Shown: positions 34,668-47,680, counted from the stretch's first letter. The stretch: 64,000 nucleotides of DNA from Tetragonia tetragonoides (GCA_038025085.1 CM076140.1:21391501-21455500); one strand, 5' to 3'. Numbers and translations are program-made. The notes: a model not told the origin generated them from the sequence alone.

Positions 34668-37458
34668 TGTAATACCCCGTATTATTATTCATTTTAGAAT
34701 AATAATTACTTAAAAAGAAAAATGCAATTTCGTATTTAAATAATTAATTGGGCTCATAAATGTTTAAAGTGCCTAATTAATATTGAGTTTTGGTTTTGGA
34801 CCTAATTAGATTATAATTTGGCCAAATAAATAAAAAGGAATTAGTGGGCTATTATTTAAGTAATGGGCAAGGAATTTGGGCCATTATTTTCGGCTAGGTG
34901 GCCGAAAATAATGCACCAATATTCTGTTTTTTTTCAAAATTTTGTTTCCTAAAAATTTGGTTAGTGGAGTGAAAGTATGAGGGAGTTTAGGAAAGAATAA
35001 GTTGAGATAAGGAAGGAGTGTATTTGGGCTCCTAAATACACTCAGCTTCCAAAACTCAACTGACGCTTACCAAATCAAAAAAAAAAAACTCTCTCTCACT
35101 CACACGCACGCACGACCAGGAGCAAAAGAAGAGAAAATTCTTCACTTTTCACAATTCATTTTTGCTCAATTTTTAATCCTTGATTTTCAAGTAAGTGTTC
35201 TAAATTTGTTTTCTTTGATTATTAAAAGCTTTTAGATTCAATTCAAGTATGAGTTTATGAACCCTAATTTTTGTATGAGTTGCCTAGGGTTTGCTAGATT
35301 CTATTAATTTTGCATGATAGGATCATGATTAGGGTTTGGTTTGTGATTTTATTGAAATTGAATCAAGTTTGAGTTCAAAAGGTTAGATCTTTGTAATTTA
35401 ATTAAATTTGGAAATTTATTAATTGTAGATTTAATAAGATTAGGGTTTTGTTAAATTTGTTTAACAAAAAAAAAATAAAAAATAAATAGGGCGTCACACG
35501 ACCGAACTTGCGCGACGCACGGCTGGCGTCGCTGGCGGCCGTGCGTCGCCAGGCGCCAGCCGGCGGGCCACCAGCGGGTCTGCTGGTGGTGGGGCCCGCT
35601 GGTGGTGGTGATGGTGATGTTGTTTGGGTGTTGACTTGTTTTGACTTGTTGACTTGTTTTAGAGTTTTGGAAGTTTCCTAATTTAGTTTATGTAAATTCG
35701 TTTTTGGAAACTTTGAGCATGCATGAGTAACTAAAATTTCCAGCAACTTAATTAATTAAATTAAGGGTACTAAATCATCTTTAAAGTTTAAAGTGGTTTA
35801 GAAGTCAAGGTTTTGACTATTGTTGTATTGTGGAGCTTACGTTGTTTGCTTGTTGGACTTGCCTTATTTTAAAGGTAATTCATGTCTAGATGAATTATGA
35901 AACTCCTTTGTCATAATTCATGTCTATTGGAATTTGTATTCATTTGTCTAGTATTGGATTGAGAATGTGAATTCATATTTGGACTTGTGAGTATTTTGAA
36001 AAGGGATAATTGTTATTTATTTGCTTGTGATCATTCGTATAGAATTATATGTTAGTGAATGCATGTATTATGTTGGAAATTCACTTTGTGTAGCAATGTC
36101 TACTTGTTAATATTCATGTGAGGAGATGCATGTTTTAATATGATTATTGAATGAAAATTATGTTAATAATTGTTCAATTGGGATATAGCTTGAAGTTGCT
36201 ATCTTTGTATCATGTTAGTAAGCATGTGAATCATGTTAGAAGCATGTTACTTCAATAAGTTGAAATGAACTTTGACTATTGAATTAGGTGATTTTGAATT
36301 AAGGCCTAGATGCCCTTCATGTAAAATGCCATCGGAAAATTGTAACCATATTGTGTTACTTGAGAATTGCCAAGATTATGTGATTTAATTACTTGATTAT
36401 GTGATCACCTTATTAAATGAATTGAGAGTTAAGACTTCTTTGTGTGAGAGATCCACCAAAGGACGCGAATGGAAATTGTCAACTATGCGTTGAGTGGGTT
36501 CATATTCTGCGGAGTATGGCTCCAACGTATTTGGTTAAAGCTTGTATCCATACAGTAAGCAATTGGGCAAGTGAAGTTTTATTGTCAAATTGTTCTTCTT
36601 GTAAACCTAAGGGTTGAGAGAGGGTATGCATACTTAGGAACATCTAGAAGTACTTCGGGAGTCACCTATACTCCGGGACGGTTGATCCCTCTTTTGCCAC
36701 TGTGCACGGGACTAAGATCCTATTGAATCGACTGCGGTTGGTTTGACATTCTTACGATTCTCTTCTCTCTAATGAACTTGGCTAATGGATAATAATAAAT
36801 AATGAGATTTATTATTTGGTGATTTGTGTGTGTCTTTAAGTTAAAGCTTGTTGCCTTTATTTTTCTTAGAGTATGATCACTATTTTTATTGGATTAAGTA
36901 TATATATGGACTTAACTTGGAGATTGAAATGGATTATGTGGTTATGAATTACTCAGCGTAGCTGATTGGTTGTTTTTCTTTTTACTTGTGTTTGTTGTCC
37001 ATTTCTCTTTAATGGTGGACCTATGATGAACCTATATGGAATTCGTCTATATGGGGGAGTAGATTGACAGGATTTGTAGCTCAAGGAGTAGAGCTAGTGA
37101 GAAGGCGACAAAAGAAGATTGTAAATCTTCTAAGAACAATTTATTTTATTGTTTAGTTTGGAACTTCTTTTACTATTGGAATTTTATATTGTAATGAGAT
37201 TAATTCTCTTGCATGAGAATTAATATGTTTAATATTTTTATTTCATTTGGACTATTTGTTTTAAGTTAGTTGAAAAAGATAGTTAATATTTAATTATCTA
37301 TTACGTACGTTCGGGGATATAAACATTTGGTTTCTTTCTAGCCTTGTATTTAATTTAAACATTAAATACGGCAGTAGTGCTCCGAATTTCTATGATTTTT
37401 CCGCTGCAACTCGTGATTTTAAATGGTTTTAAATTAAACGGAAATTTGGGGTGTTATA
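34668..37458 (+). mobile_element. Solo LTR, about 2.8 kb, nested in the Mutator-like element
   Basis: It starts TGTAATACCCCG and ends GGGGTGTTATA, the inverted ends typical of many plant gypsy LTRs (TGTAATACCCC...GGGGTGTTACA, here with the last CA changed to TA). GAGAG immediately precedes (34663-34667) and follows (37459-37463), giving a 5 bp target duplication within a GA-rich stretch. No pol or gag is present. A GC-rich island of about 130 bp lies at 35490-35620. Orientation is not certain. Confidence 0.65.
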
Positions 37459-38043
37459 GAGAGAGAGACAGTATGTAAGAACAACTATTTTTGTTTCTCT
37501 TCAATGGAACTCTGGATACGTTAGACGTGATGAGGGAGAAAGGAAGGAAAAAATAAAGGGGAGTTCAGTGTGATTAATGAACATGCAAGGGGCACATGAG
37601 GGCAAATTGGCCTTTTTTTTTAAATAACTCACGAAAATTTGGTCATATGTAGTGGTCAACAAGTAATTTTGCATTGTAAGGTAAGTCCTCACAAAACATT
37701 AAAAAAACAAAAAAATATTCAAGGTACTATGTCACAAAAAATTGTTCAAATAAGATAGTATCCAACAAAAAACTCAAAAAAAAAACTATATCTCTGGCAA
37801 AGAGTCTTAACTTTTGACTTAGTGAAAAGGACCCAAAGGGAAGCTTTTAGCTCTATCAATGGTCAAAAACTGATTTATTAGGTAGTTTTCAACCAACACC
37901 TAAAAATGAAATTACTCACAATTACAACTACTAACACTTACAGTGACACTCACAATTACTAATCGTCACAACTAATTGCCAAACATAATCTTAGTCTTTT
38001 GTACAAGAGACCAACTTCTTAAAAGAAAAAAAAAGTATAATTT

Positions 38044-38205
38044 CTTTTTTTTGGGGCTTACACCGAGCGTATCCACGGTCTCGCGTTGATAACTGGCGAA
38101 GGGATTTAAAGTTACTTTATAACCAAGGCGAGAATATTCGAACCCTCAACCTTGGTCAAGGGTGGAATAGTTCCTATCACACAACCACACCCCCTTGTTA
38201 GAAAG
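38044..38205 (-). mobile_element. tRNA-derived SINE
   Basis: On the minus strand a box A-like TGTGGTTGTGTGATAGGA and a box B GGTTCGAATATTC are spaced as in tRNA-derived SINEs. The element ends in AAGCCCC followed by A8. AGTATAATTT at 38034-38043 and 38206-38215 is the target duplication. Confidence 0.7.
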
Positions 38206-38215
38206 AGTATAATTT

Positions 38216-39800
38216 TGATACCGAGGCCTCACCACCTAGGTTGCACCGATAACTCTTAAAGGTGTAAAATCCTGTATTCAATACTTATAGAATACCAATA
38301 CTTATCCGATACTTGGGGATACTTGATCATTACTTTTTATACATGTTTATATTTGCTTTTACTTTTTGTCATAGAAGTAGAACAATACACTTATGAAATA
38401 ATGTTTCAATAGTTTTTAGTTCACATCGTCTTAATTATTTTTATAATATTAACTGGTTCCCAGGTACACAAGTTCATATTAAATCCAAAGTTGTTATTTT
38501 TTATATCTAATAATTTTATTTATTAATAATAAAAAAAATATTTATTATAATATTAAACTAAATATTAGTTTCCAAATATACAACAAACTTAAAATCAAAT
38601 ATTACAATCAAAATATTTAACATTGTAAATCAAAATTTAGATAATCATTAATATTACAAATATAATCAACAAATCACTAAAATTAGAAATATAGTTTTTT
38701 AAAACACTTTTATTACTATAATATCACTGTTCTTCGTTTCCAAAGTAAAAAAAATCTTAATAACTTTTTTACATTGGGTACCCACCGGTTCCAGTTCCCA
38801 ATTTGGTATCGATTCCTATTTTCAGGATCAGAATTGGACTTGATTGGACCGATTTCGAATCCGGAACGATCGATTCCAAACCAAAACCCGAATAGACCTG
38901 TTTGGACCTTTTCAACCTGATACCTAGAAAAATTATTATTATTTTATTAAGTTGAGAATTTAACTATTATTTTTGAATATAATATTTTACTCTCTACTTA
39001 TATTTAGCTTTTTAAATGATATATGCTTTAGTTCATTCTAGGTTTTGCAAAACTGAGTATAGAGGTAAGGTTATGTACATCTGTTCCAATCCAATAAACC
39101 CCACCCTTAAAGGGATACTTATTGAGTTGTTGTTATTTGTATTAGTTTTTGTATAAAGGTTTATTAAAATCGAAATAAATTTGTGGGAAAAAAATTATGT
39201 CGGTCGATATAGGTTCGGGCAGGTTCGGTCCAAGATTTTCAAGTTCGGTCCAATCCAAGACTTTAATGTTTTAGGTTTGGTCTAAGGTCTAGATTTTTCG
39301 AATTCTGGTTCAGGTCCGGTTCGATTTTTCCCAGTCTGGTCTTGGACATGTGTGTAATCCTAATTGGATATCCGAATTTTTTGTTCACCTCCAATTACAC
39401 GTATGGATTTCGTATCCGTATTCTATTTTTTCTGAGATGCAACATCCGGTTTCCGTATCCGTACCCGAATTCGGGTATCTCACTACTTGAGCGTTTGAGA
39501 GCACGTGTACATCCGGTGATTGTTCCATTATCGCGAAACTCCTCCTAAACACCAATAAGGCGACAAAGAGTGATTATTTCTGTTTACTCTAATTCTCCAA
39601 TACCACCGTCGTCAAGCTCCTCGCCAGTGACGATCAGTGATCACAACAAACTGCTGCTCAAGAGAAAAGTTCCTTATTATTATTTTTTTAATACTCCGAC
39701 TCACCTTATGTATTAGTGTATACTCCAAAATCAAAAACCCAATTCAAACTCCCAAATTTCCAATTTCGAGCCCAAAAAAACAAAAAAAAAAAACAGACCG
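38216..39800. other. Intergenic, degenerate repeat, no gene
   Basis: AT-rich. From about 38760 to 39480 there are many GGTTCGG, TTCCGGTTC and CCGTATCCG words of the type seen in diverged plant repeats. The promoter of the DUF616 gene should lie near its end; no TATA box is obvious. Confidence 0.4.
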
Positions 39801-39809
39801 ATCCTCAAA

Positions 39810-42800
39810 ATGTACAACAACAACAACATCTCAATCCCAGTTTCCGATGACGATTCAGAAGAACATGCCGAAAGAAAAAAAAGAGACCGAGTTCGAAGAA
39901 AGCGCAGAAAATCGTCAGCTTTGCGATCTAAAGCCGAGTTAACTCGCAGAGTTGTCCGGAAACTCACCAAGTGGTGGCCTCTCTTGCTCTTCATTCCTGC
40001 TTTGGCATTGTTATTGTTCGAAGCTTCGAGACTCGGTCGAAAATCGCCGAGTCATGGTACGAGTTCGTCCGAGTTAACTCGGTTGAAACCGGGGTTTGAT
40101 GTGGAGAAGAAGAAACCGGATGGGAATTTGGATCGTTTGGATCATACTTATCGTACTGTTGCTGGTGTCAAACAACGTAAGTTGTTATTTCATTTTTGCT
40201 AATTTTGGAGTTTGAAGTAGTGTTTTGTATGCATTGAGTTTGTTAATTTAATTGAGATGAGAATGCTATTGAGAAATTGAATTTTATATGAATGCTTGTT
40301 GAATTTGAAATATTTGTAAATTTTCTTGTGGGGTAAAGCTTACATCTTTCTTAATTTTCGTTGTTGTATTTGCGTTTCTTAATTGTTTGTTTGAATGATT
40401 GAAGCTGATATCTTCTAGGTGGTTGTCATGTTTGTGAATTTAGTATGAACAATAGAAAACAAAACATATGGCTGAGTTGAAATTCTGGAATTATAAATCT
40501 AGTTTACTGTCTGGAGTAAGTGCCATTAAGGGTCCATTCACGTGAATAAAACTGAACTGAACTTAATTGAACTCCTTTGAAAACATGCATTTGAGTCGTT
40601 TCAATTACACGTATATCATTGTGAATTTAATTTGGAATACAAAATTGTTTAACTGGTACTATCTTACATGAATTGAACCGAACTAAATTAGACGGAACTA
40701 AACTGAACTAAGTTGGATTAAAATGAACTGAACTGAATTAGACTCATTGAACTGAATTGAGCTAAATCGACTGTGGACAACAGAGCTGCAGTAATATAAC
40801 AAGCAGGGCTTTTGACACAGTAGGCCCGCTTTTGTGATTCTTGTTGTTCGTTCTGCCTTTTTAACAGGCTTTTATTGGTTCTAAGTGTTTTCATGTCCAG
40901 TGTTGATTTCATTGTGTTTGTGTATACTTAACTGGATATTGATGCGTTAGTAGTTTTTAATCCTTAGAGAGTGGTAGGTTTGTGTGGGGAAAGATAGCAT
41001 AGTAATGTGTAATGTTGTTTCATTGGTTTTATCAGGTTGTTTGAAGCTCCTATCTCCTGAAGACCTCGAGCTTTTGGATATACCGAAGGTGAAAGGGTCA
41101 ACTGGCCCTGTCAAGAATGTCGTATATATAACAGAAGATAATAATCCTTATGGAAGGGATAATACAACGTCTTCTGAAAAACCCCGAGAAGCTGGAAGAT
41201 TTAACTTATTTACAGGATTCCAAACATTAGATCAGAGGGAGAAAAGCTTCAAGGTTGGAAGCTGCAACTTAAGTATCTTTGCAGTTTTGAAAAATACTTC
41301 ATGTTGTTGATGACAGATTATTTGCTATGGACTTTGTTCCACTGTTTGCCTGTATGCTGTTAGAATTCAATTTATCTACATGCTTTATGCAGCATATGTG
41401 CAAAACAATATATCTTCTTGTGATCTTATGTCACTCTTGATATATGTACACAGGTGACTGGAACGCCTATGCTCCATTGTGGGTTTTTCAGTGAAAATGG
41501 AGGGTTTAAGATTTCAGATGAGGATAAAAAGTATATGCAAACTTGCAAGGTTGTGGTGTCTACTTGTGCATTTGGTGGAGGAGATGATCTTTATCAGCCT
41601 ATTGGTATGTCAACGGCGTCCCTTCAGAAGGTTAGCATCTATATTAAACAATGGTCTGATATGTTGACTCATGGCTGCTTTTCATTGTTTGCTTATAGCT
41701 TGTACTGCTTTCAGGTCTGCTACGTAGCATTTTGGGATGAAGTCACTCTTGGTATGCAGGATACTCAGGGACACAAAATTGATGATAATCATCATATTGG
41801 AAAGTGGCGGATTGTGATAGTGAAGAATCTCCCTTTCTCAGACCAACGACTGAATGGTAAAATTCCAAAGGTAATGTAATCACATCTTCAAAGTATGTTT
41901 CTTGTTTTCAATACAAAATCTCTTTTGTGAACAGCTTGTATGAACACATGGAAATGTAGTTTTTGCACGTGCTTCCATTTGCAAGTTGTTTATGCCGGAT
42001 ATCTGATGAAACAACGAAATCTTGTTTTTCCCTTCTAGTTTCCTTCCACCCGTCTTCATTATATAGTCCTTCCTTATCGTCATGTGTAAATAGTAATGCT
42101 AACTACTTACTGATTTGAAATCGACACTCTTGTGATGATGGTGGTTCTTTGTTTGTGAGATTTAAGACATTATCAGTCCTAGCTTTAAAGTGTATTAAGT
42201 TCAAATGTGCATAGCAGTTAATCTCTTTTCGGTTAATTTTTGACTGTCTTAACTAATTGTTTACTGAAAGAAAGTGCCCACACATCTGGGTGTTCTAGTT
42301 TTGAGAAGCATTCAAATCAGTTTTTGTTCCTGCTCCTGGAATTTTTTGTAAAAAAGCTGTGTGACACGTGTTTATATCTTAAGGTAGGGCATTTTGAACG
42401 TATGGTTGTGATTCCTCTATCCTGAAATGATCGAAAGTTTTATGTTTTGGTGTATAGTTTAAGGAAATGCACTAGTTTTATTTAATATTTGAGTCCCCTT
42501 AGGGCCACTGGAGATTTTCCTGGTCATTAACTTCAGGGCCCATGGGATTAGTCAAGCAAAGCTTGGATACCCATGTTATCTAAAAATTGCCGAACAAGTG
42601 GGAGAAGAGATCGGTTGGGTAAGTGGGAAGAGTGAAAAATACGGTTTTTATTGAAATGACAACAAGCATCATTTCTTAGGAAACAATAACACTTCTACTG
42701 GTGACCAAAAATTGAAATACTGAAATGATCTTTAAACTAGGGAGTGACGAATCTTGAGGGAGTTGAGGGGTAAGTGTTCTTTATTTTCATTTTCGTCTAT

Positions 42801-45800
42801 TTTATGACAGAAATGTTGAAATCAGGTTTTGGTATTACCAACTTTGGGCCATGCCCTCTCTACTTAACGATGTAGAAGGACTAAATTTCTTTGTGTTTTC
42901 TTTATGGAGTGCAGACATATTTTTGAGTCTGTACAATTTCAGAATCTGATTGCTGTATAGAAGTTTGAAATACAGGCATTGGTTATTTATGTTTAGTTGT
43001 AAAATGCTGTTGATCAACCGTGATGTATACTCCCTTCGTGTGAATATAAGGGTGTAACTGAATGGAGCTCTGTAATCATTACCTTGTTCTTTGTGAAGCT
43101 CATTTTGCTTAGTTGAGCTTGTGTATCAGCTTGAGCTTTAGCCTGCCCGTAAAAGCTGTTTGAGTTTGGTCCTTGTTGAGCTTATGAGTGATGTATTGTT
43201 TGCTTATGGCTTCAAAAATGCTCATAAACCTAATTTAAATATTTACTTAATTCTTGTTTAAGTCGAATTTGGACATCAGAAATTCACAGAATGATAGTAT
43301 CGTAAAATGATAGAAAGGTCAGAAGGTTCCCTATTTCATGGTGGTTGTGGAAGGGGAGAGTACCGATAAAGGTGCGGGCATTTTTGTTTCGAGTTGGACC
43401 TTGGTGCTGGACAGAATAAAGACAAATGATTTGCGTCCAAGGAAGAGGCCGGGTGTGGCTACATTGCTTCGTTAGTAATGAGACTTCATGCCATGTTTTC
43501 ATGACGTGTAATATTGTGCGGAGTTTGTGGAAAAGGTTGTTCGGTATTTTGTTGGGGAGTCTTGGGTGTCTCCAGCTACTGTTAAGGAATTTCTGCAAAT
43601 AAGCTTTTTGTGGGTATGGGAGGCAGAAGGAGCAGAGGATGCTGCGATGCGAATGCTTTGTTTGCAATGTTTGGTGTATATGGCAGGAAAGGAATGGACG
43701 AGCTTATTCAACCATTTCTTTGTCAACTGACAAGCTGTGGAATATAATTACCTACTCAACCTCTCTCTGGACTATGGCAGCAGGGGTTGCCGGGGGTATA
43801 CATTATGACATATTCAGCGTCATTGGGATGATCTGTAACTAGTATCTGGAGGACTCCTTGTCCTCTAAGATTGTAAATCTGATTGCTTACAATAATATAC
43901 TTTTTCTTATCTACAAATACAAAAAAAGTATGGTGAATTTTATTGGAAACTTTAGCTAGGTACCGAGGTGTATATTGAAATATCCGTGAGGTACCCCCCG
44001 ACATTTAATAATATCTCAGAGGACCAAAGTGTAAATTTACTTGTATGAGGTAGTAACCCAAGGTTCGAGTCTTCTTGGGCCACTGAAGCTTTTCATGGTC
44101 GTTAACTTCAGGGCCCTTGGGATTAGTTGGGCAAAGCTCAGATACCCATGTTATCTTAAAAAAAAGAGGTAGTACCGTAGTAGGTTGTGACGGTCACTGG
44201 AAAGTGCTGTGTCAGCCGTTTTAGATGGATTGACAACCATGAAACGGTGTGCATTGCGTTAATACATTGGTTCAGGACAGTAAGAGATGCTAATCCACTT
44301 GAAAACGACTCAACACTTGAGTATACTTCTTTCATTACAAACCTACCTTTTGATCACAGACTTAGTGAAATGACCTTGTGAACTTAGTAAACCCACTTAC
44401 TGTACAACAGTCAAGGGTTTACTACCTTTAAGAGGAGATCCAAATTCTAAATAATTATTTGTATTCAAAGTTTTTAAGTTACCACCATTGTCAAGTGCAA
44501 ACTTCTACACAAAATCCAATCATGCACTTTAACCTACAACAACATAAATAGCTTAAATCAAGACAACAAGTGCAATACATCAATCAAACATAGGTATGAA
44601 GCATGCAACTGATAACTCTGAAGGTCCCAGGATTGAGTCCCCTCAGGGCCACTGTAGGTTTTCCTGGTTGTTAACTTTAGGGCCCATGGGATTAGTCAAG
44701 CAACGCTTGTATACCCACTTTATCAAAAATGAAGCATGCAACTGATCACAGAAACCCTAAACTAAAAGACTGATACTTATTATACATTTTGAAATTGACT
44801 TCTCTCTTGATTTCATATCCTTGAAAGGAAATGGTGGTGGAAGAGAAAAGGATAACTTGTCGCAAAAAGATGCAGTGTCGAAAAGATTAGTCAATGCCTA
44901 TGCTGAAACTTTATTGTTTCTTTTGTAAAAACTTCCCTTTTCAGCTTAGGGAAAAAGAAAAGACAGCGTGTTATCTCTTAGTCACTCAATTTTCTGTCTT
45001 TGCATTGTCTAATTCTATTCATGTACTCTATTGTAACCTTTTACCATTAAATACATGATCTCTCACTATCTTGTAGAATGTCATTTGTATCATGTTTTAT
45101 GTCCAACCTCCCACTTTCCTGACTTAAGTCTTGTCTCTTTCAGTTGTCATGACTTTTTTGTCACAATCTCGAGGATTTATTTAGTTTTTTCGTTTTTGGG
45201 TCCCGTGTTAAGTGAAGGTAACATTTTTTTATTTTGTAATTTTGCTAGATGTTAGCCCATCGCCTGTTTCCAAATGCACAGTATTCCATCTGGGTTGATT
45301 CAAAGTCTCAGTTTAGGAGAGATCCCTTGGGTGTACTGGAAGCACTGCTTTGGCGCTCAAAATCTGTGCTTGCAATTTCACAGCATGGTGCCCGAAGTAG
45401 TGTCTACGATGAGGCTAAAGCTGTTGTTAAGAAAAACAAAGCCACACCAGTGGAAGTGGAGGTTCAAATAACTCAATATCAGCTTGATGGCCTTCCAGAG
45501 GACAAGCGATTCAATGGAAAGAAAGGTATGCTAGCCACTTGCTCCTTTATTGCATTACAGTAAGTTTTTTGAAATCTGCAAACTTCCTCTCTGATCCCTA
45601 ACCGTCTCACGAGGCTGGAATGATTGATGAAGTAATTGTCAATTAAATATGAGTTGGATTAGTAAGTTGTTCAAATTCTCCGACATCCTTTGAAGGATGA
45701 TTCCACAATAGAAGATTTTGTCTGCTTTTGAGATTGAGTATTGCAATTCTTACTAATACTTCAACAATGTTTCAACTTTGTGCAGCTTTATCTGAGTGTT

Positions 45801-46018
45801 CAATCATTGTTAGGGAGCACACGCCCTTGACTAACCTGCTCATGTGCCTTTGGTTTAATGAAGTGGTTCGCTTTACGTCTCGGGATCAACTTAGCTTTCC
45901 TTATGTTCTATGGCGGCTGAAAGTCCTCACTGACATCAACATGTTTCCTGTTTGTACCCGCAAAGATCTTGTGAATAGTATGGGCCACTTACGCAAGGCT
46001 AAACCACTAGTGATTTAA
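39810..46018 (+). CDS. DUF616 family protein (TOD1/MUCI70-like)
   Basis: Six exons (39810-40176, 41036-41253, 41454-41630, 41715-41870, 45249-45525, 45786-46018) join in frame to 475 residues. A basic cytosolic N-terminus (residues 20-55, many Lys and Arg) is followed by one membrane anchor (WWPLLLFIPALALLLF, residues 55-70), the layout of a type II Golgi protein. The rest is the DUF616 domain, with FFSENGGFKISDEDKKYM, FWDEVTLG, LFPNAQYSIWVDSKSQFRRD, IWVDSKSQ acidic centre, and a Leu/Trp-rich end (LWFNEVVRFTSRDQLSF). Arabidopsis relatives include TOD1, reported as a Golgi alkaline ceramidase affecting turgor, and MUCI70, required for seed mucilage pectin; the fold suggests a glycosyltransferase-like enzyme. 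Which activity applies here cannot be decided. Intron 4 (3.4 kb) hosts SINEs and a LINE fragment. The frame is intact. Confidence 0.9.
42489..42593 (+). mobile_element. SINE copy 1, 5'-truncated
   Basis: It shares GAGTCCCCTTAGGGCCACTG, TTCAGGGCCCATGGGATTAG and GATACCCATGTTATC with the copies at 44056 and 44614. It lies in intron 4 of the DUF616 gene. No target duplication was recognised. Confidence 0.6.
43300..43927 (+). mobile_element. LINE fragment with zf-RVT region
   Basis: Plus-strand frames, interrupted by frameshifts and stops, give SNETSCHVFMTC and SLWKRLF, the cysteine/histidine block (N-E-T-x-x-H-x-x-x-x-C) that ends plant LINE reverse transcriptases. A cysteine-poor tail and then an A-rich end near 43912-43927 follow. 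It lies in intron 4 of the DUF616 gene, in sense orientation. Confidence 0.55.
44056..44165 (+). mobile_element. SINE copy 2 with 9 bp target duplication
   Basis: It starts with a box B-like AAGGTTCGAGTC, then the family text ending GATACCCATGTTATC and a run of A. GAGGTAGTA flanks it at 44047-44055 and 44166-44174. Confidence 0.7.
44614..44728 (+). mobile_element. SINE copy 3 with 18 bp perfect target duplication
   Basis: ATGAAGCATGCAACTGAT is repeated exactly at 44596-44613 and 44729-44746. Between them lie a box B-like CAGGATTGAGTCC, the shared family text, and a short A tail. The perfect 18 bp duplication points to a fairly recent insertion. Confidence 0.8.
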
Positions 46019-47071
46019 ATCCAGCTTACCATCTTTTGTCAAACACTTCCTGAGCCCCATAGAATCTTCTGAGCACTTTTGGATGAAGCATGGTATACTA
46101 CCAAGGCATGTCAGGTCAGGTCAAACAAATTTGTCGGAATTTTGCAAAACTTGCCAGTGCTAATGTGACTTGTCATTGCTGAAGGTGGAGAAGCTGGGCA
46201 ATGCAAGGAGCCTGTATATCCCAAATGATAAACTGTTTCTGTATCCTTCAAAGGCCAAGAAAGACTGCAGAATCTGTAACCACCACCAAGATGATATATA
46301 GTGCACTATTTATTTATTCTTTTTTCTATAAAATGACCTGGAAACAGAGGATTAGTTACGAGGGTTGCTTAGGTGGTAAGTCTTCATCATGTGGCGGAAT
46401 TACAGGCAGGGTCTGTTGTTTTCTGAATGACACTTGTAAAATCAAAAGAAGTTCATCATTACATCCTGCTACAGTCTTATCTTTTGCATAGTTTTCTTTG
46501 AATATTCGATTCGCCAAGTTTCTTGATAGGCTTTTTGACAGTGTTATAGATATGTGTGAGTGTGTGTATGGACTATGGCCTCGAGTTATATTGGGTACCT
46601 TCCTCATCTGCATCATACAATTCATTGTTTTAGAATTTCCCCTTTCTTTTCTTATAATCTATTTTCTTATGTTTGCCTATATGCGTTTGTGTGCATATAT
46701 TTTTCACTTCTCAATGAATTGTGTAGCAGGGCTAACAGAAAGGAGGTTGCACATTCATATATGTTCTTGTCTAACTTGTAATTTAAGTCAGACACTTCCT
46801 CCAGAGCCCATATAAAACCTTGTGATGCTTAAGCAAACGATCACTCTGACAACAGCTGCTTGATGAACGTTGCGACTATGGAGCTGTGGGATAATATCAA
46901 TTGATCTACTTATACTAAGGTGAGTATCTATGCTTAACTCCTGTAGCTGTCTGTATTTTTTATATGCCCTTTGCATTCAGTATTCTAGGTTCTTTCTGCG
47001 CTTCTAATCAGTAATTTTTGTGGTGTTGCTTTGTCCATTGTTAGGTTGGTTACCAATCTCCTGTATATATG
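46019..47071. other. 3' flank of the DUF616 gene, no further gene seen
   Basis: Presumed 3' untranslated region followed by T-rich spacer up to the gypsy LTR. Short open frames here are not protein-like. Confidence 0.5.
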
Positions 47072-47680
47072 TGTTGAATCTAAAATTTTAATAAAAAAAG
47101 AATTAAAAAAATCTCAATGCTGTTAAACGTGTAAAAAGAAGTGACAGTTATATCTCCTGATATTTCTGTCAGTTGCATTACAAATAAATAAATAAAAAAA
47201 AGAAAAAAAAAGAAAAGGAACATGGGTGATAGTGGGAGGCAGTTACTCTCAACAGTTATTCAAGTATGTCTTTAAATAGCCCTTTGGCTGTAAAAAAAGG
47301 GACAGACAGAAGAGAGACAAAATAGACAACAAAAAAGACAGAAAGAGAGAAACGTTAGTTTTAGAAAACTGAAAAAGACGAAACCAGGAAGAAAGAGAAG
47401 GTAAAAATAGGAGATTGGGAATGAACAATTAAACTTAATCTTCTTCTTCTCCTCTTTAGTTTCCATAATTTCAGATTTCTTTTATCTTAAACTTCAATGT
47501 TCTTCATTTCTTTCTCTTTACAACTCGGTCTTCAAAAAAATGCTCTTTAAATTCTGTTTCCTTGCTGTTTTATTTTATTGTCAGTTTGTTTAAGTCTGTT
47601 TTAGTATGGTTTTTGGTGATTGATATGTGTTCTTCATTATATGTGTGGCTGTCTTATGTAAAATGGGATGTCCAAGCCTA

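Larger units (their letters stand above)
33579..37775. mobile_element. Mutator-like element with about 200 bp inverted ends (possible Pack-MULE)
   Basis: The left end (from 33579, GGTTTTTTTGTTGGATACTA) and the right end (to 37775) are long imperfect inverted repeats. Shared words in opposite orientation include GTTGGATACTA, GACATAGTA, CTTGAAT, ACCTTACAAT, TTGTTGACCACTAC and ATGACCAA, reaching inward to about 33780 and 37570. Both ends abut A runs, compatible with a 9 bp AAAAAAAAA target duplication, the size expected for Mutator-like elements. No transposase is present. The interior holds a gene-like minus-strand exon and a later 2.8 kb solo LTR. Confidence 0.65.

Noticed and set aside
41454..41879. 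141-codon frame spanning two exons of the DUF616 gene
   Set aside because: It retains intron 3; splicing at 41630/41715 keeps the family sequence and removes unrelated residues.
44633..44660. tRNA-like box B sequence considered as a tRNA gene
   Set aside because: No acceptor stem or anticodon arm; it is the head of a SINE flanked by target duplications.
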